From: Chitinophagaceae bacterium
GTDB taxonomy: Bacteria > Bacteroidota > Bacteroidia > Chitinophagales > Chitinophagaceae
Length of the DNA: 64,000 bases
Direction of reading: 5' to 3'
Assembly (NCBI GenBank): GCA_947446645.1
Contig: CANFHA010000002.1
Location: forward strand, 186,001 to 250,000
The notes below the pieces were generated by a model. That model was not told the DNA's origin. It made no database searches and saw nothing but the letters and a program-made list of their open reading frames with translations. Positions 35,943 to 43,825 of the stretch are shown here, in pieces. The stretch's first letter is position 1, and each line of letters starts with the position of its first letter. The translations under genes and the position numbers were made by a program.

Positions 35943-37085
35943 TTACTTTACCATCCGGCCTTTCCATTTGTATTTGCCAAAGAATCCCAGAAACCCCGCC
36001 AGTACTATATAGACAACATGTAGTGGCTGCAGCAGCGGGAAATACCCGAGTGCCCATTCCCGCCTGAAAAACCAGGCTACTGGAATGATGAACAGATACT
36101 CGGTAACGATCTTTACCCCCAGCATAAGGCCGACTATTGTCCAGAAAACGGTATCAAAGAAGCCTGCTATGCCCAGTGAGAACAAAGCCACATTAAAGAG
36201 GTAAACAAGCACAAGTATGAGGGTAAGCCGGGTGTCATTATACTTGCCCGACTTGGATGCCCAGCGAACGCGCTGCTGCAGCAGAGAGCGCCAGTTGGGC
36301 TGCGGCGCTGTGATGACTATTGCTTTTGGTGATTTCAGATAATAGATGCTGCCGGGGTACTCCTGGTTCATCTTCATCATAAGCAGGTAGTCGTCGCCGG
36401 ATGCAAGATGCGTGATGCCTTCATAGCCCTTTACCTTATCGAATGCCTGCCTGCTAAAGGCCAGGTTGGCACCATTGCTCATATTGCCCAGCTTAAGGCT
36501 GTGAGCGGCCACCGTGATGCCCTGCATGCCTATGAAATCGAGCAGCTGAAACAGCTGAAGCGCGCTGCGCTTAGCGCTAAACATAACAGGCGCCACTATC
36601 ATTACCGGCTGCTCCATTTCGTATATCGCTGCCAGGTGCATGAACCATGCGTTAGGGGCGGTGCAGTCGGCATCGGTAGTAACTATGAGTGCGCCGTGGC
36701 TGTGCGCAATGCCTGCAGTTAGTGCGGCTTTCTTATACGCATTTACCTGCTCACCGGGCACCAACACGTCTGCAAGGCTAATACAACGCACATTTTTATG
36801 AACATACTCACGTACGATCTCCGCGGTATTGTCCTCAGAGTGATCGTCGACCACTATGATCTCGAAGAGCTCTTCGGGGTATTTCTGTGCCAGTATGGAC
36901 TCAATGCAGGCACCAATGTTAGCCGCTTCATTTCGGGCTGGTATTATCACAGATATGCTTGTACGTGGTGCGTATACGAGTGGTAATACAAATTCGCGCT
37001 GGCGCGCCCAGCCGGCCATGTAGGCCAGTATGAGCAGCACATAGGCCGCTGTAAGAAGCGTGCAGATGATGATGGTCAGCAACAT
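35943..37085 (-). CDS. Membrane glycosyltransferase, family 2
   Basis: The 380-residue product has an N-terminal helix (about 3-24), a GT-A domain with ISVIIPARNEAANIG, IIVVDDHSEDNT, the DxD-type TTDADCTAPNAW and the acceptor-side QQRVRWASK (Q/RxxRW), and three to four C-terminal helices (about 285-375). It is a processive-type inverting GT2, likely building or modifying a cell-surface polysaccharide or glycolipid. Its start overlaps the stop of the alpha/beta hydrolase gene (TGATG), so the two form an operon. Confidence 0.88.
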   Translation of the reverse strand: MLLTIIICTLLTAAYVLLILAYMAGWARQREFVLPLVYAPRTSISVIIPARNEAANIGACIESILAQKYPEELFEIIVVDDHSEDNTAEIVREYVHKNVRCISLADVLVPGEQVNAYKKAALTAGIAHSHGALIVTTDADCTAPNAWFMHLAAIYEMEQPVMIVAPVMFSAKRSALQLFQLLDFIGMQGITVAAHSLKLGNMSNGANLAFSRQAFDKVKGYEGITHLASGDDYLLMMKMNQEYPGSIYYLKSPKAIVITAPQPNWRSLLQQRVRWASKSGKYNDTRLTLILVLVYLFNVALFSLGIAGFFDTVFWTIVGLMLGVKIVTEYLFIIPVAWFFRREWALGYFPLLQPLHVVYIVLAGFLGFFGKYKWKGRMVK

Positions 37086-37894
37086 CAGGCCAGCAGGGTT
37101 TTAGCGATCTGTGCCGCGTTTTCATGATCGAATACACGGTGGCCGCGCTCCACAATATGCAGCTGCACAGTGGGCAGACCATCCTTGAACTGCTCTGCCA
37201 GCCTGGGCGGCATTATCTTATCGTTTGCACCCATGAACAAGGCCACGGGGATGTTATGATCTTTGATTGCGCGCTTAAGCCGGGCCTGCGCCGGCACCAG
37301 CAGCCTCATAGCCGGCCATACATTCAGCAGGTGGCTGCGGCTCTCCGGCGAACCAAGGGATAGCATGGCAAACTTATACCTGCTGGGGTGTACCAGATTA
37401 CGGTTGTGCAGCCAGTCCATAATTTTGAAGTAGGGTGCAGGTTTTTCCAGCATGCTGCGGAATATTTTTTTACCAACAGGGTTGCCGGTAAAAAAGGAAT
37501 AGTAGGAATTTTTAACGAGACCATCAGACGCGAGCAGGGTAGTGCGTTCTATACTTTCAGGTATAGATTCGACGATAGAAAGACATACCCGGCCGCCAAG
37601 GCTGTAGCCCAGCAGCGATACTTTTTCCACGCCGTATTGTTTCCTTACGGTATCTACCAGGAGTACCAATTGTTTTTTATTGACAGGACTATCGCCCCAC
37701 TGGCTGCTGCCATGATGCGGCAGATCGAAAGACAGCAGGGTAAACTCGGCGGTAAGGTATGGCTCAATGGCGCTGAATATATGAGCATCTTCCCCATAGC
37801 CATGAAAGGCCAGCAGCACACGCTTGCCCGTACCTGTTTGCAGGTAGTGCAGCCGCTCGCTGCCAAGCTGGATGTATGCGGAGAGGTGGTGCAT
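37085..37894 (-). CDS. Alpha/beta hydrolase
   Basis: From the ATG at 37892-37894 the product has 269 residues. The oxyanion motif AFHGYGED (about 29-36), the nucleophile elbow GYSLGGR (S98), an aspartate in LFMGANDKIMPP and the histidine in VERGHRVFDHENA complete a catalytic triad. Further upstream in-frame codons (to 38077) enter the recombinase-flanking repeat and are not coding. Substrate is unknown; esterase or C-C hydrolase functions are possible. It is coupled to the downstream glycosyltransferase. Confidence 0.85.
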   Translation of the reverse strand: MHHLSAYIQLGSERLHYLQTGTGKRVLLAFHGYGEDAHIFSAIEPYLTAEFTLLSFDLPHHGSSQWGDSPVNKKQLVLLVDTVRKQYGVEKVSLLGYSLGGRVCLSIVESIPESIERTTLLASDGLVKNSYYSFFTGNPVGKKIFRSMLEKPAPYFKIMDWLHNRNLVHPSRYKFAMLSLGSPESRSHLLNVWPAMRLLVPAQARLKRAIKDHNIPVALFMGANDKIMPPRLAEQFKDGLPTVQLHIVERGHRVFDHENAAQIAKTLLA

Positions 37895-37985
37895 AATGTT
37901 GCAGCGAAGTTCCTTAATTCTGTGGTAATAACTAATGACATAGAAGCGGAGCGCCCATACGTATTTGACAACGATGAACGATATA

Positions 37986-38017
37986 GATTTGACAACTTTC
38001 AAAACGAAGTCAGAAAA
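37986..38017 (+). repeat. Left copy of a 32-bp inverted repeat around the integrase remnant
   Basis: GATTTGACAACTTTCAAAAC plus GAAGTCAGAAAA. The reverse complement of 39503-39534 matches it except for about two positions. The arms are 1.5 kb apart and point toward each other. Confidence 0.65.
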
Positions 38018-38046
38018 ATGCCGAAAAGTGTGTATTATCAAGTGTC

Positions 38047-38109
38047 TTGGAAGATTGGGAGGGAAGAAAAGTAACAAGCTGGTAACAAGTTCTTCATAAA
38101 CAGACCTAA
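38047..38109 (+). repeat. Left copy of the direct repeat around the integrase remnant (att-like)
   Basis: Contains the exact blocks TTGGAAGATTG (38047-38057) and CATAAACAGACCTAA (38095-38109) with GTAACAAG between. The same blocks, in the same order and orientation, occur at 39366-39419, on the other side of the recombinase gene. Confidence 0.6.
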
Positions 38110-38251
38110 TTGTTACCCGAAAGCTATCAGGTTTACTTTCGATACAGTTGGGTTCTGTTACCCCCTTTGTTTATACGGCAATATTTCAAAGAAGCTCAAT
38201 GCAAATATACTTATTTACAGCAAATACCATTCCATTTTTTGCAGATTAAAT

Positions 38252-39271
38252 CTACCACAAATCACCGTCCGGGCAGTTTTCAAGCACATTGGTAGCGAAG
38301 GTATGCCGTGAGCTATGAAAGTGCATTTTTTTCGGGTCAAGCCCTGCCGCCTTTGCCCACTTTTTTAGATAATAATTTATTAGCTTGCTTAATTTACGTG
38401 TCTCCGGGTCGTCCTTGGCAAGTGGAAAGACGTATTGGCTACTTTCCTTATTTTCAAATTGTTCCCTTTCCCGGTCTTGTAATATGGCAATAGCCTGTTC
38501 TGATATTGGCAAATACTCAATATCCTCTGTCTTTTCTTGCTCGAAGTACATAAACCATTCCTCTTTACCATCTATTGTTTTCCTGATTATTTCTGACCAG
38601 CGCAGGGGATTTACATCACTCCATCTTAGCCCCGTAAAACAGGAAAACAGGTAGGCTTGTTTGAATTGCGGTTCCATTTTGCAGGGAGTGTCCAATAATA
38701 GTTGCAGATCGTCCAGCGTGAAGGCGTTCCTGAATATCTGCTTGTGCCTTAACCGTTCGTGACGTGGGATTTTGCGAAAAGGGTTTACCAAGATGATTTC
38801 CTGCCTTACTGCATCTTCAAGGGCTGTAGATATATTCCTGAGGTAATCGCCTGCTGTATTATTGCTCACTTTGGTAAGCAGGTATTTTGTAAACTCCCTT
38901 ATCCATTCGGGCGTTAATGAGTTAAACGGTAAAGCTCTGCCATTAAGATACCGTTGCAGATATAGCAAAGAAGAACGGTTATGACTGTAGTTGAGGTTTC
39001 TGTCTTTCATATATTGCTCAAACCATTGCACGAAATCAGCTTTGCGCTTTACTTTATCCACGAGTCCATTGTCCTGAACTATTAATTCATTTTCCCGTTT
39101 GGCTCGTATCTCCTGTGCCAGCCGCTTTTTTTCTTTATCCTGCTGCGATGGGCGGCTCTTGCTGATGCGGATTTCGAGAAACTCATACCAGCGTTTTTTG
39201 TTGTGGTAAATGTCAAGATAAAACGATACTTGTCCGGCTTCCAATTTCTTTTCTCTTAAATAAACTCCCAT
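38252..39271 (-). CDS. Tyrosine recombinase / integrase, truncated before the catalytic tyrosine
   Basis: The 339-residue product has an Arm-DNA-binding domain (1-75: MGVYLREKKLEAGQVSFYLDIY), a SAM-like core-binding domain (about 85-185) and a catalytic domain with the first arginine in SCFTGLRWSDV and the HxxR box as HFHSSRHTFATNV. Translation stops at NCPDGDLW, about 40-50 residues before the place where Bacteroidota integrases have LLGH and the nucleophilic tyrosine. It therefore cannot cut DNA on its own as written. No C-terminal remainder is seen in either frame of the downstream 350 bases. The gene lies between nested inverted and direct repeats, suggesting a degraded mobile element. 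Confidence 0.85.
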   Translation of the reverse strand: MGVYLREKKLEAGQVSFYLDIYHNKKRWYEFLEIRISKSRPSQQDKEKKRLAQEIRAKRENELIVQDNGLVDKVKRKADFVQWFEQYMKDRNLNYSHNRSSLLYLQRYLNGRALPFNSLTPEWIREFTKYLLTKVSNNTAGDYLRNISTALEDAVRQEIILVNPFRKIPRHERLRHKQIFRNAFTLDDLQLLLDTPCKMEPQFKQAYLFSCFTGLRWSDVNPLRWSEIIRKTIDGKEEWFMYFEQEKTEDIEYLPISEQAIAILQDREREQFENKESSQYVFPLAKDDPETRKLSKLINYYLKKWAKAAGLDPKKMHFHSSRHTFATNVLENCPDGDLW

Positions 39272-39365
39272 TGTTTTTTGTTTTGATGTTTGACAATCCC
39301 CTTAGTCGCAGTAAAATTAGAACGACATAAAGGCTTACCTTTGGTTCCTGAATGTTCGTGAACCT

Positions 39366-39419
39366 TTGGAAGATTGCCGGGTAACAAGAGAGTAACAAAA
39401 AACACATAAACAGACCTAA
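39366..39419 (+). repeat. Right copy of the direct repeat around the integrase remnant (att-like)
   Basis: TTGGAAGATTG at 39366-39376, GGTAACAAG and CATAAACAGACCTAA at 39405-39419. The inner distance differs from the left copy by nine bases. Confidence 0.6.
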
Positions 39420-39502
39420 AAAGGTCTAATTAAGACTAAGTTCATTTTAATCTAACAGCTTGATTACTAAGGAGTATTTAGGTGGGATTACTTCTGTTTC
39501 GT

Positions 39503-39534
39503 TTTTTTGACTTCGTTTTAAAAGTTGTCAAATC
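39503..39534 (-). repeat. Right copy of the 32-bp inverted repeat
   Basis: TTTTTTGACTTCGTTTTAAA plus AGTTGTCAAATC, complementary to 37986-38017. Confidence 0.65.
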
Positions 39535-39593
39535 GAAGTTAGGGGAGTGATGTGAGTTTCTGTCGAGTCAAAGCCGTCAGCGAAAGAGCCTGG

Positions 39594-40658
39594 TCAGGCG
39601 CGTTTTCTGTTTGAGTTGGGGTCCATATCGGGATAGTACCGAATGATATCGCCCATCTTTATGTGCTGAAGGTTGCTTTCTATATCGTCCTGGTGGTTTA
39701 TCCAGATTATGTTGCCATCGCGGAACGGTGAGGGGCGGCGATGAGGTGGGAGTGTAATGAAGTAGTCATAGGTGAAGGTAAAGGGTACTTCCTCCGAATC
39801 CTGGTTAGGACTGTCCGAGTCTGCTACTTCACTTATAGCTTGATCAGGGGAAGAAATATCGGATGTGTCTTTCTTATCAATTGCTTCTACCGCAAGGTTG
39901 AATTCATTTTGAGTGTCTGGCAATTGAATCGGGAAAGGTGAACGCGGGTCCGGGGTATCCAAATTTTCGCCCTGGATTTCCGGTTTTTTCCGGTCTGTTT
40001 CAGTATTAATTTTGTCGTCAATTGCTTTTAAATCAATTGGTTGTGTTCCTGAAAGGATGGCATTTTCCGGTTCGGAAAAATTTTCGTGCTGAAGCCCTGT
40101 TGCTGACGTTTGGAGGGGTGTAGTGGGTTGGTGTGTAGTTGACTCTGTCTCGTTGTTGTCGCTGAAAAAAGAGAATGGAGATATATTGTAAGGGAAATAT
40201 TCCATCTCATATGGCTTAAAGCCGTTTATAGCTCTTGCTTCCAAATAATCTTCGCCGCACCGGTGGATGGTTTTAGCGACCTCGGGATTTTTCGTACGGG
40301 CATAGCGTGTAAATGATTCCATCATTTGCAGGTTTTGAGCAAGCGATGTTGTGTTCTTTATTTTTTCGAGGCAACCTATCAATTTCCGGGTAGTTTCTGC
40401 TTCCTGCAATGTTGGAAATCTCTTGCCGGGTTCGCGCCCACCTATTTCGGTCTGCAGCTCGACGATCTGGCTGCAGAGGTTGTCGGCTATGATGGCGGGC
40501 GCCTGGAATGCTGCCTGTTTGAGCTTGTCCCAAGCGAATTGTTTGATCCAGTTGTAAATGGTGCGTTCTGTGACGCCGACAGCTTCTGCGATCTCTTTTT
40601 GTGTTTTGCTGCCGCTCATGTAGAGTGTGCGGGCGTGATTTTGTTTTTCGGTGTTCAT
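39594..40658 (-). CDS. Helix-turn-helix protein resembling phage terminase small subunits
   Basis: From the ATG at 40656-40658 the product has 354 residues. The N-terminus reads HARTLYMSGSKTQKEIAEAV, GVTERTIYNWIKQFAWDKLK: a Terminase_5/gpP-type HTH that chooses DNA. A helical segment follows (VELQTEIGGREPGKRFPTLQ, then EAETTRKLIGCLEKIK), and then a long, polar, low-complexity tail rich in Asn, Ser, Pro and Glu (about 170-310) ending in the folded-looking DGNIIWINHQDDIESN region. No large terminase or capsid gene is nearby. It could be a phage remnant or an independent DNA-binding protein common in Chitinophagales. An in-frame ATG seven codons upstream is an alternative. Confidence 0.7.
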   Translation of the reverse strand: MNTEKQNHARTLYMSGSKTQKEIAEAVGVTERTIYNWIKQFAWDKLKQAAFQAPAIIADNLCSQIVELQTEIGGREPGKRFPTLQEAETTRKLIGCLEKIKNTTSLAQNLQMMESFTRYARTKNPEVAKTIHRCGEDYLEARAINGFKPYEMEYFPYNISPFSFFSDNNETESTTHQPTTPLQTSATGLQHENFSEPENAILSGTQPIDLKAIDDKINTETDRKKPEIQGENLDTPDPRSPFPIQLPDTQNEFNLAVEAIDKKDTSDISSPDQAISEVADSDSPNQDSEEVPFTFTYDYFITLPPHRRPSPFRDGNIIWINHQDDIESNLQHIKMGDIIRYYPDMDPNSNRKRA

Positions 40659-41437
40659 GGTGCTATGGTTTACGGTCATTATAATAGTTGTGTGAATAAA
40701 TCTCTCATTGTGCCCTTCTTTCTTTTGCTTCGCCAAAAGAAAGAAGCAAAGAAAAGGCGAGTTTTGGCCAAAGGCTCCGCCGGCCAAAACATAGCTCTAC
40801 GCTGGTTGTGCAGTTCGCTACTCAGCAGTATGGCGCTGGTTTTTTGCCTATCAATGCTGCTGTTTAGCTTTATCGCCTAGTCAACTTAGTGCTTTCTACA
40901 GGCATCCGAATCTGCATCTACGGCAAAAAAAAGGCGCCATCATGTGTTCAGCTTCAGCTCTTCCATCTTCAACGTTTGTTGCTTTGAGTGTATGTTTCTT
41001 TACTTTAACGCACAAAGTTGGGGTGAGAAAATGGGATGGGCAAAATGAGTTTTTATGATAGCGCACTTTTTGAGGTATCATAATCAGCTACGTGATTATG
41101 ATAAAAAATTCTTTGCGCCATGGGCGCGGGCTTGAGTGGAATTTGGGCTTGAATTTGCCAGACTTTTGATATTATGAAAAGTTGGAGTGGGAAAATTGAA
41201 GATATTAGGTGTTTTTTATACGGATGTTAGGGTTTAAATGGTGAGGGACTTGCATGTAAGTACGAGTTTTTTATGATGCACGTTGCAATTCCGATAGGTA
41301 TCGGGGGTAAGTTGTGTGGGCAAGAGTCTGTGCTTTAGAATAGCCCTCGGCGTGGTCATGGTTCGGCGGGGCTCACCATGACATCCTTTCTAATGAGCTA
41401 TTTTTATAATTACCTTTATTTGCAAACAAGTTAAGCA
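40659..41437. other. Gene-poor 0.8-kb region with palindromes
   Basis: No coding frame is convincing. The region holds three palindromes: 40716-40745, 40761-40790 and ATCATAATCA/TGATTATGAT at 41077-41102. It contains no tRNA and no recognisable IS end. It may be decayed mobile DNA linked to the integrase and HTH genes. Confidence 0.5.
40716..40745. repeat. Palindrome TTCTTTCTTTTG / CAAAAGAAAGAA
   Basis: Perfect 12-bp arms around CTTCGC. It sits just upstream of the HTH gene start. A second palindrome, GTTTTGGCC/GGCCAAAAC, follows at 40761-40790. This type of purine/pyrimidine palindrome is often dispersed in Bacteroidota genomes. Confidence 0.65.
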
Positions 41438-42127
41438 ATGCCCAACGCTGCAATAAAAATGGAATCCATTGACTTTTTAAAAAAGCTCTCAAAGAATAAT
41501 ACGCGTGAATGGTTCAATGACAATAAAGACAAGTATACTGCGGCGCATGAAAACATGATAGCGTTTGCCGGTGCGCTGCTGGCGGAGATGAATAAGCATG
41601 ATAATATAGAGACGGCAAGCGGCAAGGTCAGCCTGTTCAGGATATACAGGGATGTGCGCTTTTCTAAAGAGAAGACGCCGTATAACACCCACTGGAACGG
41701 TGGCTTTAAGCGGGCTACAAAAAAACTGAGGGGCGGCTACTATTTTAATATTCAGCCGGGCAACTCGTTTGTGGCATGCGGCTTCTGGGGGCCTGATACC
41801 AACGATATGAAGCGCATAAGGGAGGACATAGCCATGAACTATGAAGACTGGCAAAAAATGCTTGCTGATAAAACGCTGGTGAAAACATTTGGCAAGATGC
41901 AGGGGGAACAGCTCAGCAGTGCGCCACGCGGCTGCGAGAAAGATCATCCGGCCATAGAATTGCTGCGCTACAAGCAGTACCTGCTGCGCCATAATTTTGC
42001 AGATGATGAGGTGCTAGCTCCGGGCTTTGCGAAGGATGCCAGTAGTGTGTTTAAAAAGATGCGCCCCTTCCTGGATTTTATAAGCGAGATATTGACGACT
42101 GATGCAAATGGGGTGGAGCTGGTGTAA
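41438..42127 (+). CDS. DUF2461 domain protein
   Basis: The 229-residue protein contains the complete family pattern: FLKKLSKNNTREWFNDNKDKY at the N-terminus, SLFRIYRDVRFSKEKTPYNTHW around residue 65-90, GGYYFNIQPGNSFVACGFW and RYKQYLLRHNFAD. Cytoplasmic, with no signal peptide. The family (TIGR02453) is widespread in bacteria and fungi but has no assigned function. It is monocistronic and followed by repeats. Confidence 0.9.
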   Translation: MPNAAIKMESIDFLKKLSKNNTREWFNDNKDKYTAAHENMIAFAGALLAEMNKHDNIETASGKVSLFRIYRDVRFSKEKTPYNTHWNGGFKRATKKLRGGYYFNIQPGNSFVACGFWGPDTNDMKRIREDIAMNYEDWQKMLADKTLVKTFGKMQGEQLSSAPRGCEKDHPAIELLRYKQYLLRHNFADDEVLAPGFAKDASSVFKKMRPFLDFISEILTTDANGVELV

Positions 42128-42195
42128 TTGGGAGATAAGAGGTAAGAGATAAGAGATAAGAAGATAAGAGGTAAGAAGTAAGAGATGAGTGGTAG
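42128..42195. repeat. Microsatellite of (TAAGAGA)-type units
   Basis: About eight imperfect units such as GATAAGAG, GTAAGAG and AGATAAGAA in tandem directly after the DUF2461 stop codon. Confidence 0.6.
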
Positions 42196-42252
42196 GTGAT
42201 CAGTGATAACAAATGGAATTTACATTGCACTAATATACTCGGGTGTTGTAAA

Positions 42253-42306
42253 GATTGCTTTGTCGCAGCCACGCACAATAGCTACGCTATGCTCCGCGCA
42301 ATGACG
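42253..42306. repeat. Dispersed repeat GATTGCTTTG...CGCGCAATGACG, copy 1
   Basis: Begins GATTGCTTTGTCGCAGCCA and ends CCGCGCAATGACG; GATTGC and GCAATG at the ends are partly complementary. A second copy is at 52984-53037. It lies in the 300-base gap between DUF2461 and a small secreted protein gene. Confidence 0.6.
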
Positions 42307-42371
42307 GAAGTTTCTTTTAGTTTGGTTTCAATATTTATCCGGTATGATAGGTCACATCCTGGTTCTATCCA

Positions 42372-42404
42372 TAAAAAGTAAGGGCAACTTTCGCTGCCCT
42401 TACT
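42372..42404 (-). terminator. Rho-independent terminator of the small Lys/Thr-rich protein gene
   Basis: AGTAAGGGCA and TGCCCTTACT pair perfectly over 10 bp around an 8-base loop (42377-42404). On the minus strand the hairpin is followed by TTTTTAT. It ends 21 bases past the stop codon at 42426. Confidence 0.8.
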
Positions 42405-42425
42405 ACTTAATGAAATCTGCAAACC

Positions 42426-42662
42426 TTATTTAGTCTCGTTCTTTTTAGTCTCTACGGTTTTGGTAGTTTTTACTTTATGCTTTACAGCAGTAGGCTTTGC
42501 TTCTGCAACCATTGGTTTAGCAGTCTGGTTGGCCTTGTCAGTTACTTTGGTGGTTTTGGTCTTTACTTTCTTTACTGTTTTTACTTCTTTAGTGTCCTGT
42601 GCGGTTGCAGATAATGTGAATGCAGAAAGTGCAATGGCGGCAAACAAGATTTGCTTTTTCAT
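42426..42662 (-). CDS. Small secreted Lys/Thr-rich protein
   Basis: A 78-residue product with a signal peptide (MKKQILFAAIALSAFTLSATA, 1-21) and a highly charged mature part of KTVKKVKTKTTKV-type repeats. No known domain. Such short basic periplasmic proteins are common in Bacteroidota; a role in binding polyanions or simply in envelope ionic balance would be speculation. Signal peptide, a matching terminator and good spacing support that it is real. Confidence 0.75.
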   Translation of the reverse strand: MKKQILFAAIALSAFTLSATAQDTKEVKTVKKVKTKTTKVTDKANQTAKPMVAEAKPTAVKHKVKTTKTVETKKNETK

Positions 42663-42879
42663 TTATGTAAACGCTTGTTTTAGGGAGCGTTGAGTGGTGT
42701 ATTCCAAACCTCGTTCCAATCTCTGTTAATGAAAATGTAAACCAGTTTTTGTTAAATTAAATAAGCCGGCTTAAACTTTTAGTGCGTTTATTAGTCGGCC
42801 CATTGTACGTATCCCTGATCGGGGGAAGTAAAAGCTACAATGAAAATAATAGTGAGGGAAGCGCTCACTCACTGCCGCT

Positions 42880-43602
42880 TTATTGTTCTACCAGGTCGCG
42901 AATTACTACTGACGCAAGTGTGCCCCCCAGTGCTGCGGGCAGGTAAGAGATAGTGCCATAGGCCGATTTTTTAAAGTTGGAGCCGTCGGTATTTATCAGG
43001 GATTTCTTGTCGGGCATTTCTGATGAGAAGACCACTTTGATGCCGGTGCGGATGCCGTAGCCTTTAAGCTGCTTGCGCACCTGCTGTGCAAAGGGGCAGT
43101 TGTAGGATTTGGCAATGTCTGCCACATGCAGCTGTGTGGGATCCATGCGGCCACCGGCACCCATGGAGCTCACTATTTTTATACCAGTGTTATATGCTGC
43201 ATGCAGGAAGGTAAGCTTGGGTGTGATGCTGTCAATGGCATCGGCAATATACTGGGGCCTGCCTGCCAGCATGGCTTCTACACGGTCGGGCATTACAAAT
43301 TCGTTGATTACATTCAGCTTCAGCTCGGGGTTTATCTGCATAAGCCTGTCAGCCATGAGCAGCACTTTGCTCTGACCATGTGTAGTGGCCAGCGCGGGCA
43401 GCTGGCGGTTGCGGTTGCTGGGGTCTACTACATCTCCATCAATGATGGTCATTTCCCCTACACCGGCCCTGCATATGAACTCTGCGGCAAACGAGCCTAC
43501 ACCGCCCATGCCGACTACGAGCACGTGTGCGTTATTGAGCTTATCCAGCTTTTCTTTGCCTATAAGCAGTTCGGTGCGTGAGAGCCATTTGGTGTCGTTC
43601 AT
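42880..43602 (-). CDS. tRNA threonylcarbamoyladenosine dehydratase (TcdA/CsdL, ThiF family)
   Basis: The 240-residue product has the E1-like ATP-binding motif VLVVGMGGVGSFAAEFICRAG (about 27-47), IIDGDVVDPSNRNRQLPA and the end region SNFKKSAYGTISYLPAALGGTLAS. These match TcdA, which adenylates and cyclises t6A37 to ct6A in tRNA. It lacks the C-terminal membrane tail of the E. coli enzyme, which is usual in other phyla. It works downstream of the t6A pathway, whose TsaC is encoded at 53 kb. Confidence 0.9.
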   Translation of the reverse strand: MNDTKWLSRTELLIGKEKLDKLNNAHVLVVGMGGVGSFAAEFICRAGVGEMTIIDGDVVDPSNRNRQLPALATTHGQSKVLLMADRLMQINPELKLNVINEFVMPDRVEAMLAGRPQYIADAIDSITPKLTFLHAAYNTGIKIVSSMGAGGRMDPTQLHVADIAKSYNCPFAQQVRKQLKGYGIRTGIKVVFSSEMPDKKSLINTDGSNFKKSAYGTISYLPAALGGTLASVVIRDLVEQ

Positions 43603-43656
43603 TGGGGTGGTGTTTCGTGTGCAAGATAAGGGTTCATGGAGAAGTTGCGCGAGTCA

Positions 43657-43734
43657 ACCACCCCAGCTAGAAAAACAGGCTTCGCCGTGTTTTCTGGCAT
43701 CCCCTCCTTAAAAAGGAGGGGAGTGTGTTGCGTG
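43657..43734. repeat. Two-hairpin dispersed repeat, single copy
   Basis: ACCACCCCAGCT, then a hairpin with arms AGAAAAACAGG and CCGTGTTTTCT, then CCCCTCCTT/AAGGAGGGG around AAAA, and the end GAGTGTGTTGCGT. The same frame, but with another first stem, is repeated in tandem at 62844-63130. Confidence 0.75.
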
Positions 43735-43770
43735 CACTCATTTTGTAGCTTGAGATCCTTGCGCTAAATA

Positions 43771-43796
43771 AAAAGCCCGGCTGATGCCGGGCTTTT
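43771..43796 (-). terminator. Terminator of the diheme cytochrome gene
   Basis: AAAAGCCCGGC, loop TGAT, GCCGGGCTTTT gives an 11-bp stem 29 bases past the cytochrome stop codon. Its symmetric A/T ends mean that it could also act on the other strand. Confidence 0.85.
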
Positions 43797-43825
43797 GAGA
43801 CGCTTTATTAAGAAAGTTATTTAGC

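Larger units (their letters stand above)
39272..39593. other. Spacer holding right-hand repeats of the integrase remnant
   Basis: The 320-base gap between the integrase and the HTH protein gene has no coding frame. It contains the right direct repeat and the right inverted repeat described separately. Confidence 0.6.

Noticed and set aside
38252..40787. A complete prophage or integrative conjugative element
   Set aside because: Only a truncated integrase and a terminase-small-like HTH protein are present; there are no structural, replication, mobilisation or packaging genes.
42196..42381. A 61-codon plus-strand frame after DUF2461
   Set aside because: It is made of the dispersed GATTGC...AATGACG repeat and runs into the terminator of the facing gene.
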